A stretch of 64,000 nucleotides of DNA from Solibacillus isronensis (lineage in GTDB: Bacteria; Bacillota; Bacilli; Bacillales_A; Planococcaceae). Position 1 is the stretch's first letter, and every line of letters begins with the position of its first letter. Below are positions 34,762-42,745 of the stretch, piece after piece. Location: contig NZ_FVZN01000014.1 in NCBI RefSeq assembly GCF_900168685.1, forward strand, positions 1,240,001 through 1,304,000, given 5' to 3'. Both the position numbers and the translations under genes were made by a program. The notes under the pieces are model-generated. The model made no database searches, was not told the origin of the DNA, and saw only the letters and a program-made list of their open reading frames with translations.

Positions 34762-36375
34762 ATGACAAATACAAAGACTTCGCAAACATGGGTGCTTACG
34801 TTATTTGCACTTGGCGTATTTATGGCGGCACTCGATAATGGAATCATCAGTGCTGCACTGACAACGATTAACAGCTCGTTTAATGTCGAAGCAAACTGGG
34901 GAGCCTGGGGTGTTACACTGTACACACTCGGGTTGGCTATCAGTGTTCCGATCGTAGGGAAACTTTCGGACCGTTATGGACGCAAGAAACTGTTTATTGT
35001 GGAAATTGCGTTATTTGGTCTTGGTTCACTTCTCGTTGCACTTAGCCCGAACTTTACGTTTTATTTAATTTCCCGCTTTATCCAGGCGATGGGTGGAGGC
35101 GGTATTTTTATTATCGGTACTTCATATGTCGTAAGTACACTGCCTGCGGAAAAGCAAGGGAAAGCATTGGGATTGCTTGGCGGGATGAATGGGGTTGCCG
35201 CTGTTTTAGGTCCGAATATCGGAAGTGTCATTTTGGATCTGACAGGCAGCTGGCATTGGCTTTTTTTAATAAATGTGCCGATCGCGATTTTCCTTGTTAT
35301 CATGGGTTATCTCAAACTGGAAGAAACGAAAGATGCAGCACCCGGCAAGCTTGATATGACGGGAACAGTTCTGCTTTCTGTCGCGATTTTAGGGATTATG
35401 TACGGGCTGACAAATATTGAGGGGATTAACTTTTTCAGCTCTCTTATCGAACCGACAGTATATCCGTATTTACTAGCTGGAATTATCGTACTTGTTATCC
35501 TTTATTTCTATGAAACTCGTCTTGAGCGCCGTGGAGGGGACCCGATTTTACCGGTGGCGTTAATGCGTCAGCCGACTTATTTACTGACATTGCTGTTAGG
35601 TCTTCTATCTGGTGCGATGCTTGCTGCAATGATTTTCATTCCAGCCTTTTCGGAGCAAGTATTGGGTATTAAATCCGAGCATGCCGGGTACTGGATGACA
35701 CCGCTAGCACTGGCTGCAGGTATTGGGGCAGCGGTTGGCGGTATTTTAGTCGATAAAAGAGGCCCGGTTTTAGCGGTCCTGTTTTCAGGTCTCGTTGCGG
35801 CTATCGGCTTTTTCCTGTTCCCAACTTGGATTGATGCCAAATGGCAGTTTGTCATTGCATCCGTAATTGGCGGTGTCGGCATGGGGGTACTTCTAGGTGC
35901 ACCACTGAACATTTTGGCGACTGAAAAACTCGAAGCAAATAAAGGGACGGCTTTAGCGTCATTATCGTTAATCAGAACAATCGGGATGACGATCGCGCCA
36001 ACGATTTATGCAGGATTTATCGCGCGCGGCTTCAGCGAAATTCCAACATTATTTAAAAACGATTTCCAAGGAATTTTGCAGCAAAATGTACAACAGGCGA
36101 ATTTATCGGAACAGGCAACTGCGGAGCTTGCTCAAGTAGGCAGTCAGTTCGCGGCGGGCGGTCAGTTTACCGAGGAACAAATGATGACAGTCGTCCAAAA
36201 TATTCAGGATCCTACGCTAAAAGAAGTCATTTTGAATTCTGTCAATGAAGTAACGGTCATGGCAGCACAAAATGGTTATGGCGGCCTGTTTTACTCGGCA
36301 GTTGTCATTGCCATCTGTATTTTTGCCATTGGTTTAATTTTAAAACCGATTCGAAAAAAATCATTGGAATTATAA
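34762..36375 (+). CDS. MFS transporter, DHA2-type multidrug exporter
   Basis: 537 residues with about 14 membrane segments. Motif A GKLSDRYGRKKLF is in the first loop, motif C-like GGMNGVAAVLGPNIGSVI is in helix 5, and the family N-terminus FMAALDNGIISAAL is typical of DHA2 (QacA/EmrB-type) proton antiporters. A ~90-residue Gln/Glu-rich extracellular loop near 425-490 is long for the family. Its drug specificity cannot be read from sequence. AAAGAAAGGTG precedes ATG 34762. It is monocistronic and not linked to a regulator gene here. Confidence 0.9.
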   Translation: MTNTKTSQTWVLTLFALGVFMAALDNGIISAALTTINSSFNVEANWGAWGVTLYTLGLAISVPIVGKLSDRYGRKKLFIVEIALFGLGSLLVALSPNFTFYLISRFIQAMGGGGIFIIGTSYVVSTLPAEKQGKALGLLGGMNGVAAVLGPNIGSVILDLTGSWHWLFLINVPIAIFLVIMGYLKLEETKDAAPGKLDMTGTVLLSVAILGIMYGLTNIEGINFFSSLIEPTVYPYLLAGIIVLVILYFYETRLERRGGDPILPVALMRQPTYLLTLLLGLLSGAMLAAMIFIPAFSEQVLGIKSEHAGYWMTPLALAAGIGAAVGGILVDKRGPVLAVLFSGLVAAIGFFLFPTWIDAKWQFVIASVIGGVGMGVLLGAPLNILATEKLEANKGTALASLSLIRTIGMTIAPTIYAGFIARGFSEIPTLFKNDFQGILQQNVQQANLSEQATAELAQVGSQFAAGGQFTEEQMMTVVQNIQDPTLKEVILNSVNEVTVMAAQNGYGGLFYSAVVIAICIFAIGLILKPIRKKSLEL

Positions 36376-36471
36376 AAAAGTGTTTTAGGTTGACCGATTT
36401 GGGGTAATTTATCTTTAGACTCATGCAAAGCTTGTGTGGGTGTGAAGTCTCTCCCCCAATAGTAGACTTAC

Positions 36472-36508
36472 AAAAAGTGTCCTTTTGCGCATAAAAGGGC
36501 ATTTTTTG
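36472..36508 (+). terminator. terminator downstream of the MFS gene
   Basis: AAAAAGTGTCCTTTT and AAAAGGGCATTTTTT form a long hairpin with a GCGCAT loop, about 100 bases after the stop. Confidence 0.75.
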
Positions 36509-36653
36509 TTGTCTAAAAGCGATGCATTTGTTTTTGGGTAGGCTCAAATTAGAATATTCACAATGTTTTGCGTTATAATTAGCAACAGCAGCGTGAAACT
36601 TTTCATTAAAATTTACGTAAATACTAGTAATACATAGAATGGGGGAATCGAAC

Positions 36654-37805
36654 ATGGCTGAAAATCCATTATTTGAAGATTTAAATAAACGTGCTGAGCA
36701 AGAGCCGGCACAAACGACTGATATTGTCGAACAACCACAAAAACAACTTGTTTCGGAACAGGAGCTTTCTCAAATCCGTCAGCGTCAGGAACAGTTAAAA
36801 CAACAGCCGCAAGTTCAGCAGCTTGCAGAAAAAATTGACGTGAAAAACCAAATCGCGGTTCTCGAATTCGGTAAAGAAACGGCTCAGGGCATTTCAACAT
36901 TTTCAGACCGTATGCTCGCTACAATTAAACAAAGCAATTTAGAGAAATCGACTACATTACTGAACAATTTAAATAAAATTATGGACCGCTTTGATCCCCA
37001 GGATTTTCAGGAGGAGCAGAAAAAAGGCTTCCTGAAAAAGCTATTTTCGAAAAGCAAAGAGCAATTGGAGCGTATTTTATCCAAATATGACACGATGAAC
37101 AAAGAAGTCGATGTCGTTTATAACGAAATTCAGAAGTACGAAGTGGAAATGAAACGAAACACCGTACAGCTGGAACAAATGTATGATGAGAATTTAAACT
37201 ACTTCCATACGTTAAGTGAGCATATTGCGGCAATCGATATTAAAGTAAATGATTTACGTCAGCAGCTGCCTGCATTATCGGCAAAAGCGGATTCCGGTGA
37301 TCATGAAGCGATTATGGAGCTCGAAACGGTTACACGCGGAATCGAATTATTGGAGCAACGTGGCTACGATCTTGAAATGGCTCAGCAAGTATCATTCCAG
37401 TCTGCGCCGCAAATTCGTTTAATGCAGCAAGGGAACAACCATTTAATCGGAAAAATCAACTCCGCATTTGTGACGACAATTCCGATTTTCAAACAAGGTC
37501 TGATCCACGCCGTTACAATGCAGCGTCAAAAGCTTGTTTCGGATTCGATGGCTGAACTGGACCGTCGTACGAATGAAATGCTTGTACGAAACGCAGAAAA
37601 TGTCCGTCAAAATTCGGTGAACATTGCTCGTCAGGCAGGCAGTCCGAGCATTAAAGTCGAAACGATCGAAACGACTTGGAAAACGATAATTTCCGGTATT
37701 GAAGAAACAAAACAAATTCAGGCAGAAACGGTACGTAATCGTGAAGAAGGACGTAAGCGTATTGAACAATTACAGCTTGAATATGAAAAATTAAAGAGCA
37801 TGTAA
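36654..37805 (+). CDS. TelA/YaaN family protein (toxic anion resistance)
   Basis: 383 residues, largely helical and charged, no membrane segment. Family-typical regions: LEFGKETAQGISTFSDRML, LEKSTTLLNNLNKIMDRFD, KGFLKKLF, YDTMNKEVDVVYNEI and TIETTWKTIISGIEETKQIQAETV-like C-terminus. The family was named for tellurite resistance but its molecular role is unresolved. GGGGGAA is spaced for ATG 36654. It is normally next to xpaC, which is absent here; it stands alone between terminators. Confidence 0.88.
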   Translation: MAENPLFEDLNKRAEQEPAQTTDIVEQPQKQLVSEQELSQIRQRQEQLKQQPQVQQLAEKIDVKNQIAVLEFGKETAQGISTFSDRMLATIKQSNLEKSTTLLNNLNKIMDRFDPQDFQEEQKKGFLKKLFSKSKEQLERILSKYDTMNKEVDVVYNEIQKYEVEMKRNTVQLEQMYDENLNYFHTLSEHIAAIDIKVNDLRQQLPALSAKADSGDHEAIMELETVTRGIELLEQRGYDLEMAQQVSFQSAPQIRLMQQGNNHLIGKINSAFVTTIPIFKQGLIHAVTMQRQKLVSDSMAELDRRTNEMLVRNAENVRQNSVNIARQAGSPSIKVETIETTWKTIISGIEETKQIQAETVRNREEGRKRIEQLQLEYEKLKSM

Positions 37806-37824
37806 TCAAATAAATTATTCTTAC

Positions 37825-37858
37825 AGGCATCGAGTATTCTTTTCTCGATGCCTTTTAT
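37825..37858 (+). terminator. terminator of the TelA-family gene
   Basis: AGGCATCGAG and CTCGATGCCT form a 10-bp perfect stem followed by TTTT. The next 240 bases hold no gene I can support. Confidence 0.85.
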
Positions 37859-38100
37859 CATCTTTCGGTGCAAATTAGGGGATGAGGGGGTGTTCTCTAT
37901 TGTGGCATAAACCTAATATTCAATAAATATATATTCAAAAATACGGATTAACATTCAATTTAAAAGCTTGTTATATTAGGCAAATAAGCGGTCTAAAATT
38001 TCCTCTTGGTGATTAATTAGGGGTGAATTTGGTGAAATTGGGTAAATAACAACAAAAGAAGATTTACACAAGTATTGCCATGAGGGAAAGGAAGACAAAG

Positions 38101-38397
38101 ATGGAAAAGAACTTAATGAAAATCGACGAATTTCTTAAAATGCCTAAAAGTGTTATACGCAGAGCAAATGAACGGGACGTATTGAGTATAAAGAATGAAC
38201 TGCTTATATTAATGAATGAAAAAAGTGATATGTATGATAAGGCACATATCCGAAAATTAATTAATGAAATCCAATTTTTAAATGTGTTTGTTGTAAAGGA
38301 TGATTTTGATAAAACCGTATTTTCCTACGAACCCCCAAAGTACGCATCACCCCGTGTAACGATTAAAGAAAGTGGCTGGATTGAGCTAATCAAATAA
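38101..38397 (+). CDS. small hypothetical protein
   Basis: 98 residues, soluble, helical. Visible features: RRANERDVLSIKNELLILM and HIRKLINEIQFLNVFVV, then a beta-like VFSYEPP tail ending WIELIK. The first half is reminiscent of IDEAL-type short helical modules, but the match is too weak to name. AAAGGAAG fits ATG 38101 better than an upstream ATG at 38080. It is monocistronic. Confidence 0.6.
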   Translation: MEKNLMKIDEFLKMPKSVIRRANERDVLSIKNELLILMNEKSDMYDKAHIRKLINEIQFLNVFVVKDDFDKTVFSYEPPKYASPRVTIKESGWIELIK

Positions 38398-38472
38398 TAA
38401 GTACTATATTCCCAACAATGGAATCATGATAAAATTTTATTATGAATAGAACGTTGGAAGAAGGTAGTATTT

Positions 38473-39384
38473 GTGGAACGATTGAAAGGCATAGCGATGA
38501 TTATAGTAGGTTCGATGTTTTGGGGGGCTACCGGTCCGATGATGGAATGGCTCCTGCAAAAAACGGCCATGACCGCTGAGTTTATGCTTGCTGTACGGTT
38601 AACGATTTCAGGTATTTTAATACTTAGCATTGTAGCTATGCAGAGAAAATCGGTATTCTCCATTTGGAAAAACCGTAACCATTCCATACAATTACTTATT
38701 TTCAGTGTGATTGGAATGGTAGGGTTACAATTTACGTTTGTAAAGTCGATAGAAGTAAGCAATGCGATCATTGCAACACTACTGCAGTTTTTAGCGCCCA
38801 TCTTTATCGTTATTTATACATCGATTATTGGGAAGGTTCTTCCACCAAGCAGTCAACTGATCGGTATTTTCGGTACGCTTGTCGGGCTGTTTCTATTGCT
38901 GACAAATGGCTCGGTTTCAGGGTTACTTGTGAGCAATGAAGCGCTTGTTTGGGGACTGCTGTTAGGATTTACGTACGCATTTTATACACTGTATCCTGCT
39001 CGGTTAATGGCTGAAGTAGGGGTAATCATAATTATCGGCTGGGGTATGATCATAGGCGGGCTTATATTCTCGGTAACGGGGCAGCTTTGGAAAACGGAGC
39101 AATGGCTGTTGCTGCTGGATCCGGTAAATGTAGTCATCATTATTGCTACGGGCATTTTGGGATCCTTCGCCTATATTTTATTTTTAACAAGCCTGAAATA
39201 CATATCACCAGTTGAAACGAGTATTTTATCGAGTATCGAACCGTTGACGGCAATGGCGATTTCCGTTGTCTGGCTCGGTGCGACATTGTATAACTGGCAG
39301 TATGTCGGTATTTTATTAATGCTAGTATTTGTCGCCTATTTATCAATTGCCGGGAGCAAAAAGTCTCCCACTTCGAATGTCTAA
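38473..39384 (+). CDS. EamA/DMT family transporter
   Basis: 303 residues, ten membrane helices arranged as two EamA repeats (GSMFWGATGPMMEWLL at the start; VWGLLLGFTYAFYTLYPARL for the second). The end of repeat two, SPVETSILSSIEPLTAMAISVVWLGATLYNWQYVGILLML, is the usual EamA signature region. Substrate unknown; family members export metabolites or amino acids. GAAGG precedes GTG 38473. It stands alone and ends in a terminator. Confidence 0.9.
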   Translation: MERLKGIAMIIVGSMFWGATGPMMEWLLQKTAMTAEFMLAVRLTISGILILSIVAMQRKSVFSIWKNRNHSIQLLIFSVIGMVGLQFTFVKSIEVSNAIIATLLQFLAPIFIVIYTSIIGKVLPPSSQLIGIFGTLVGLFLLLTNGSVSGLLVSNEALVWGLLLGFTYAFYTLYPARLMAEVGVIIIIGWGMIIGGLIFSVTGQLWKTEQWLLLLDPVNVVIIIATGILGSFAYILFLTSLKYISPVETSILSSIEPLTAMAISVVWLGATLYNWQYVGILLMLVFVAYLSIAGSKKSPTSNV

Positions 39385-39408
39385 GTGAATGTCACTTAGG
39401 CATTTTTG
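39378..39408 (+). terminator. terminator of the EamA gene
   Basis: CTAAGTGA and TCACTTAG arms around ATG extend to an outer TGTC/GGCA match and are followed by TTTTT. It includes the stop codon. Confidence 0.85.
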
Positions 39409-39435
39409 GGTATAGAAAATGAAGGAGGCGTTGTT

Positions 39436-40593
39436 ATGGAAGCATTCGATTTTTTTACATTGCATGAAAAGGATATAAAAGACGATATTAAACGCTTAGT
39501 ATTAGCTGATTCACCTTCGCAAAACAAAGAGCTGCTTGATCTGTGCAAAGATGTACTCCAGTCGATGTTTTATGACTATTTTCACGTAATGGCAACGGAA
39601 TATGCGATGGAGCATAACGGTAATCATCTCCGTTTTGAACTGGGCGAAGGAACCGAACAGATTTTAATGATCGGCCATTATGATACTGTTTGGGACAAAG
39701 GGGCTTTGCCGTACAGGGAGGAAGAAGATAAAATTTTTGGTCCTGGTATTTTGGATATGAAATCAGGTCTAGTCAGTGCGATTTGGTTTTTTAAATATGT
39801 TCAAAAAATGAATCTGCCGTTGAAGCGTCGGGTTGTGTTTTTCCTGAACAGTGATGAAGAAATCGGAAGCCCTACATCCAGAGCGCTAATTGAAGCAGAA
39901 GCGAAAAAATCAGTGGCCGCTTTTATACTGGAGCCAGCTGTTACCGTTTCGGGCGAACTGAAAATTGCGCGGAAAGGGACTTCCAGGTATTTGCTGAACA
40001 TTCGAGGGCTTGCATCGCACGCAGGCAATAATCCGCGAGATGGTGTCAGCGCGATTACTGAAGCAGCAAGGCAAATCCTGAATATAGATGCACTTAACGA
40101 TTACGAGAAGGGGACAACGCTGAATGTCGGGATGATTCAGGGCGGCGGTAAATTGAACGTTATTCCTGATGAGGCGCATGTAGGGGTTGATGTCCGATCG
40201 GTTACACGAACAGAGCAGGAACGTATCGATGATTATTTTGAAGAGCTTAAACCATATGATCAGCGTACGAAAATCGAAATCGATGGGGGAATTAACCGGC
40301 CTCCGATGGAACGTGATGAAGACAGCGAAGAATTGTTCGAAATTGCGCAGGAAGAAGCCGAGGAGCTTGGTTTTGATGTGGATGAAGCGTCAGTCGGAGG
40401 TGCAAGCGACGGCAATTTCACGTCATTATACACGCCCACATTGGATGGTCTTGGACTAGTTGGTGACGGTATTCACGCAGAACATGAGCATATTTTAAAA
40501 GAACATATCATTGAACGTTTCGCACTTTTGACAAATACATTGCTGGAAGTTGTGAATGAGATTGAGATGGAGGGAAATCGGGATGACGGTTGA
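39436..40593 (+). CDS. M20 family metallopeptidase (carboxypeptidase G2-like)
   Basis: 385 residues. Zinc ligands and catalytic acids lie in GHYDTVW (His, Asp), GPGILDMKSG (bridging Asp), SDEEIGSPTS (catalytic Glu-Glu) and EPA. The dimerisation/lid region contains ASHAGNNPRDGVSA, and GASDGNFT with GIHAEHEHI near the end carries a likely late His ligand. CPG2-like members cleave C-terminal Glu or N-acyl amino acids. AAGGAGG is spaced for ATG 39436. Its last 11 bases overlap the sirtuin gene, so the two are translationally coupled. Confidence 0.9.
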   Translation: MEAFDFFTLHEKDIKDDIKRLVLADSPSQNKELLDLCKDVLQSMFYDYFHVMATEYAMEHNGNHLRFELGEGTEQILMIGHYDTVWDKGALPYREEEDKIFGPGILDMKSGLVSAIWFFKYVQKMNLPLKRRVVFFLNSDEEIGSPTSRALIEAEAKKSVAAFILEPAVTVSGELKIARKGTSRYLLNIRGLASHAGNNPRDGVSAITEAARQILNIDALNDYEKGTTLNVGMIQGGGKLNVIPDEAHVGVDVRSVTRTEQERIDDYFEELKPYDQRTKIEIDGGINRPPMERDEDSEELFEIAQEEAEELGFDVDEASVGGASDGNFTSLYTPTLDGLGLVGDGIHAEHEHILKEHIIERFALLTNTLLEVVNEIEMEGNRDDG

Positions 40594-41314
40594 AACACTG
40601 GCTCACTTGATGAAAGAATCGAATCGGACGGTCGTGCTGACAGGTGCCGGAATGTCCACCGAATCGGGCATACCGGATTTTCGTTCGTCAACAGGCTTGT
40701 GGCAAAATATCGATCCGCGTATTGTTGCCTCTACAGAAAGTCTGCAAAAGAACTTTGAACAATTCCGCGAGTTTTACCAGATGAGGATTACTGCATTGGA
40801 CAATTGCGAACCGCACCAAGGACATCTAATTTTAGCTGACTTCGAAAAGCGCGGACTTGTTTCGCTTATCGCTACTCAAAACGTCGACCAGCTTCATCAG
40901 CAGGCCGGAAGTAAAAATGTAGCGGAACTGCATGGAAATATTGTAACAATCCGCTGCCAAAAATGCGGCAAGCCACATGCAAAAGAGCAGTTTCTGAATA
41001 ATAGTATTTGCACATATTGTCCTGGAAAATTACGGCCGAATGTTGTGCTGTTTGGTGAATCATTACCGACTGAGGCATGGGACCGTACGCTTCACGAAAT
41101 ACACGATGCGGACCTTGTTATAGTGATCGGCACAAGTTTGGAAGTATATCCTGTCAACCAGCTGCCTAGCATGTCGAAAGGGAAGCTCGTCTATATTAAC
41201 CTTGAGCAAACGTCCACTAGCGCACATTATTCATTTGACTTAGTGTTGGAAGGGTCGGCCGGTGAAATTTTGGCGGATGTTCATCGAGAGTTGAAGGATT
41301 TCAAAAAGTTATAA
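40583..41314 (+). CDS. NAD-dependent protein deacylase (sirtuin)
   Basis: 243 residues. Removes acyl groups from lysine using NAD. GAGMS at 21-25 and PDFRSSTGLW for NAD, TQNVDQLH near 98-105, catalytic H117 in ELHGN and a zinc knuckle with Cys125, Cys128, Cys143 and Cys146. C-terminal VIGTSLEVYPVNQLP completes the fold. GGAGGG within the peptidase gene serves ATG 40583. Coupling to an M20 peptidase/deacylase suggests a shared role in processing acylated amino acids or peptides (inference). Confidence 0.95.
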   Translation: MTVETLAHLMKESNRTVVLTGAGMSTESGIPDFRSSTGLWQNIDPRIVASTESLQKNFEQFREFYQMRITALDNCEPHQGHLILADFEKRGLVSLIATQNVDQLHQQAGSKNVAELHGNIVTIRCQKCGKPHAKEQFLNNSICTYCPGKLRPNVVLFGESLPTEAWDRTLHEIHDADLVIVIGTSLEVYPVNQLPSMSKGKLVYINLEQTSTSAHYSFDLVLEGSAGEILADVHRELKDFKKL

Positions 41315-41315
41315 C

Positions 41316-41345
41316 AAAGCCTGTATGAAAATGCGGGCTTTTTCC
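41316..41345 (+). terminator. terminator after the sirtuin gene
   Basis: AAAGCC(TG) and (CG)GGCTTT arms with a TATGAAAATG loop, followed by TTTCCTTT. It separates the sirtuin from the RNA repair operon. Confidence 0.75.
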
Positions 41346-41455
41346 TTTGGCAGTAATCAAAGCCTGAACAACAAATTGATAATTTACAAACATTTCACCA
41401 AGCACTCATTTATAATAGAAATTAGTAATTATCCCTAAAGGAGAACATTTACATT

Positions 41456-42745
41456 ATGCAATTATCTATTTACACAAAAAATCCGCATGCGAGAGTAATT
41501 TCGCATTTACTGGCGAAAAACCCGGCAACCGTTTATGAACGCCAAGTAAAAGGGCATGCAGTTCGATTTGTATATCATAAAATGACAGATGACGAATTAT
41601 ACGCTTCCATCTTTGTAACACCCGATTCATTGGCGCTTGTAAAAGACAATGAAGCATTTGATATTACCCATTATATTAATGACCGTGAATTTGCTGTTAG
41701 TACCATTTTCTTATCACTTATTCGTTCGGCTTTAGGCACAGCGCTGAACGGAAAGCCTAAGGAAGAATATATCCAATTTGCAGCAATGGACTTTCCGTTT
41801 ACATTTGAATTTGGTCCCATTTCATCAAGGCTCACAGACGAAGAAATCCGAAACATATGGGAACCGTTAGGCTATGAAGTAACGATTAACACAATGACTG
41901 ACGCTAAACGTGCCCGATTCTTAACGCTTGCAAATACCATTACGTTAAAGAAAGCACTTCAACAAATTTTTATATTAATCCCGGTTATGGATGACTATAA
42001 ACATTACTTTATTGATGAAGCAGAGCGCGAGCGGTTGGAAAACTACGGTGAGGGCTGGCTTGAAACTCATCCGATGCGTGAGTTTATTTACAAAAAAGCG
42101 TTGCGATTTAAGCAATTGTACATGACAGAAGAAAATGAGCAAAAAGTCAATAAACCATCTTTAAATACGCGTCGCTATGAAACAATTGCCGAGGCAGTTA
42201 CAGCATTAAAACCTAAAACGGTTATCGATATGGGGGCAGGAGAAGGGAAATTATCGATGCTTCTTGCGCAAATCGAATCGATTTCAAAGCTGTACAGTGT
42301 CGATCCTAGTAATCATGCACTTGCTAAAATGCAAAAACGTTTTGCCAACCAGCAATTTGCCGCGCCACCTATTATTAAGTGGGGATCACTTTATTATGAG
42401 GATAACGAGTTTACAGAGGCGGATGTATTTATTTTATGTGAGGTCATTGAGCATATTGATGAGGAACGACTGCCTCAAATTATGCAGCTCATCACACAAA
42501 ATTATACGCCTAAGCATTTAATTATTACGACACCAAACGCAGAGTATAATACGGTTTACGAACTTGAAGACATGCGCCACGATGATCACCGCTTTGAATG
42601 GAATCGCAAGCAGTTTGAGGCATGGTGTAAAGCAGTTGCGCCAAACTATGATTTACAATTTGAAGGGATCGGTTCTGTACATGAACAATATGGTGCTCCT
42701 ACTCAAATGTGTATCATGACAAGGAGAGATTCACATGCAATTTAA
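41456..42745 (+). CDS. hen1: 3'-terminal RNA ribose 2'-O-methyltransferase Hen1 (RNA repair)
   Basis: 429 residues. Adds a 2'-O-methyl mark to the 3'-terminal ribose at a broken RNA end before Pnkp seals it. The N-terminal ~230 residues are the bacterial-specific part that activates the Pnkp ligase. The C-terminal methyltransferase has SAM motif DMGAGEGKL at 258-266 and the Hen1 metal site E329-x-x-E332-H333 plus H378 in RHDDHRFEW, all intact. AAAGGAGAA precedes ATG 41456. It overlaps pnkp by 11 bases. The first gene of the operon; upstream promoter lies in 41346-41440. Confidence 0.95.
   Translation: MQLSIYTKNPHARVISHLLAKNPATVYERQVKGHAVRFVYHKMTDDELYASIFVTPDSLALVKDNEAFDITHYINDREFAVSTIFLSLIRSALGTALNGKPKEEYIQFAAMDFPFTFEFGPISSRLTDEEIRNIWEPLGYEVTINTMTDAKRARFLTLANTITLKKALQQIFILIPVMDDYKHYFIDEAERERLENYGEGWLETHPMREFIYKKALRFKQLYMTEENEQKVNKPSLNTRRYETIAEAVTALKPKTVIDMGAGEGKLSMLLAQIESISKLYSVDPSNHALAKMQKRFANQQFAAPPIIKWGSLYYEDNEFTEADVFILCEVIEHIDEERLPQIMQLITQNYTPKHLIITTPNAEYNTVYELEDMRHDDHRFEWNRKQFEAWCKAVAPNYDLQFEGIGSVHEQYGAPTQMCIMTRRDSHAI

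Noticed and set aside
36376-36471. Riboswitch upstream of the TelA-family gene
   Set aside because: Only a simple terminator is visible, and no conserved riboswitch core could be read.
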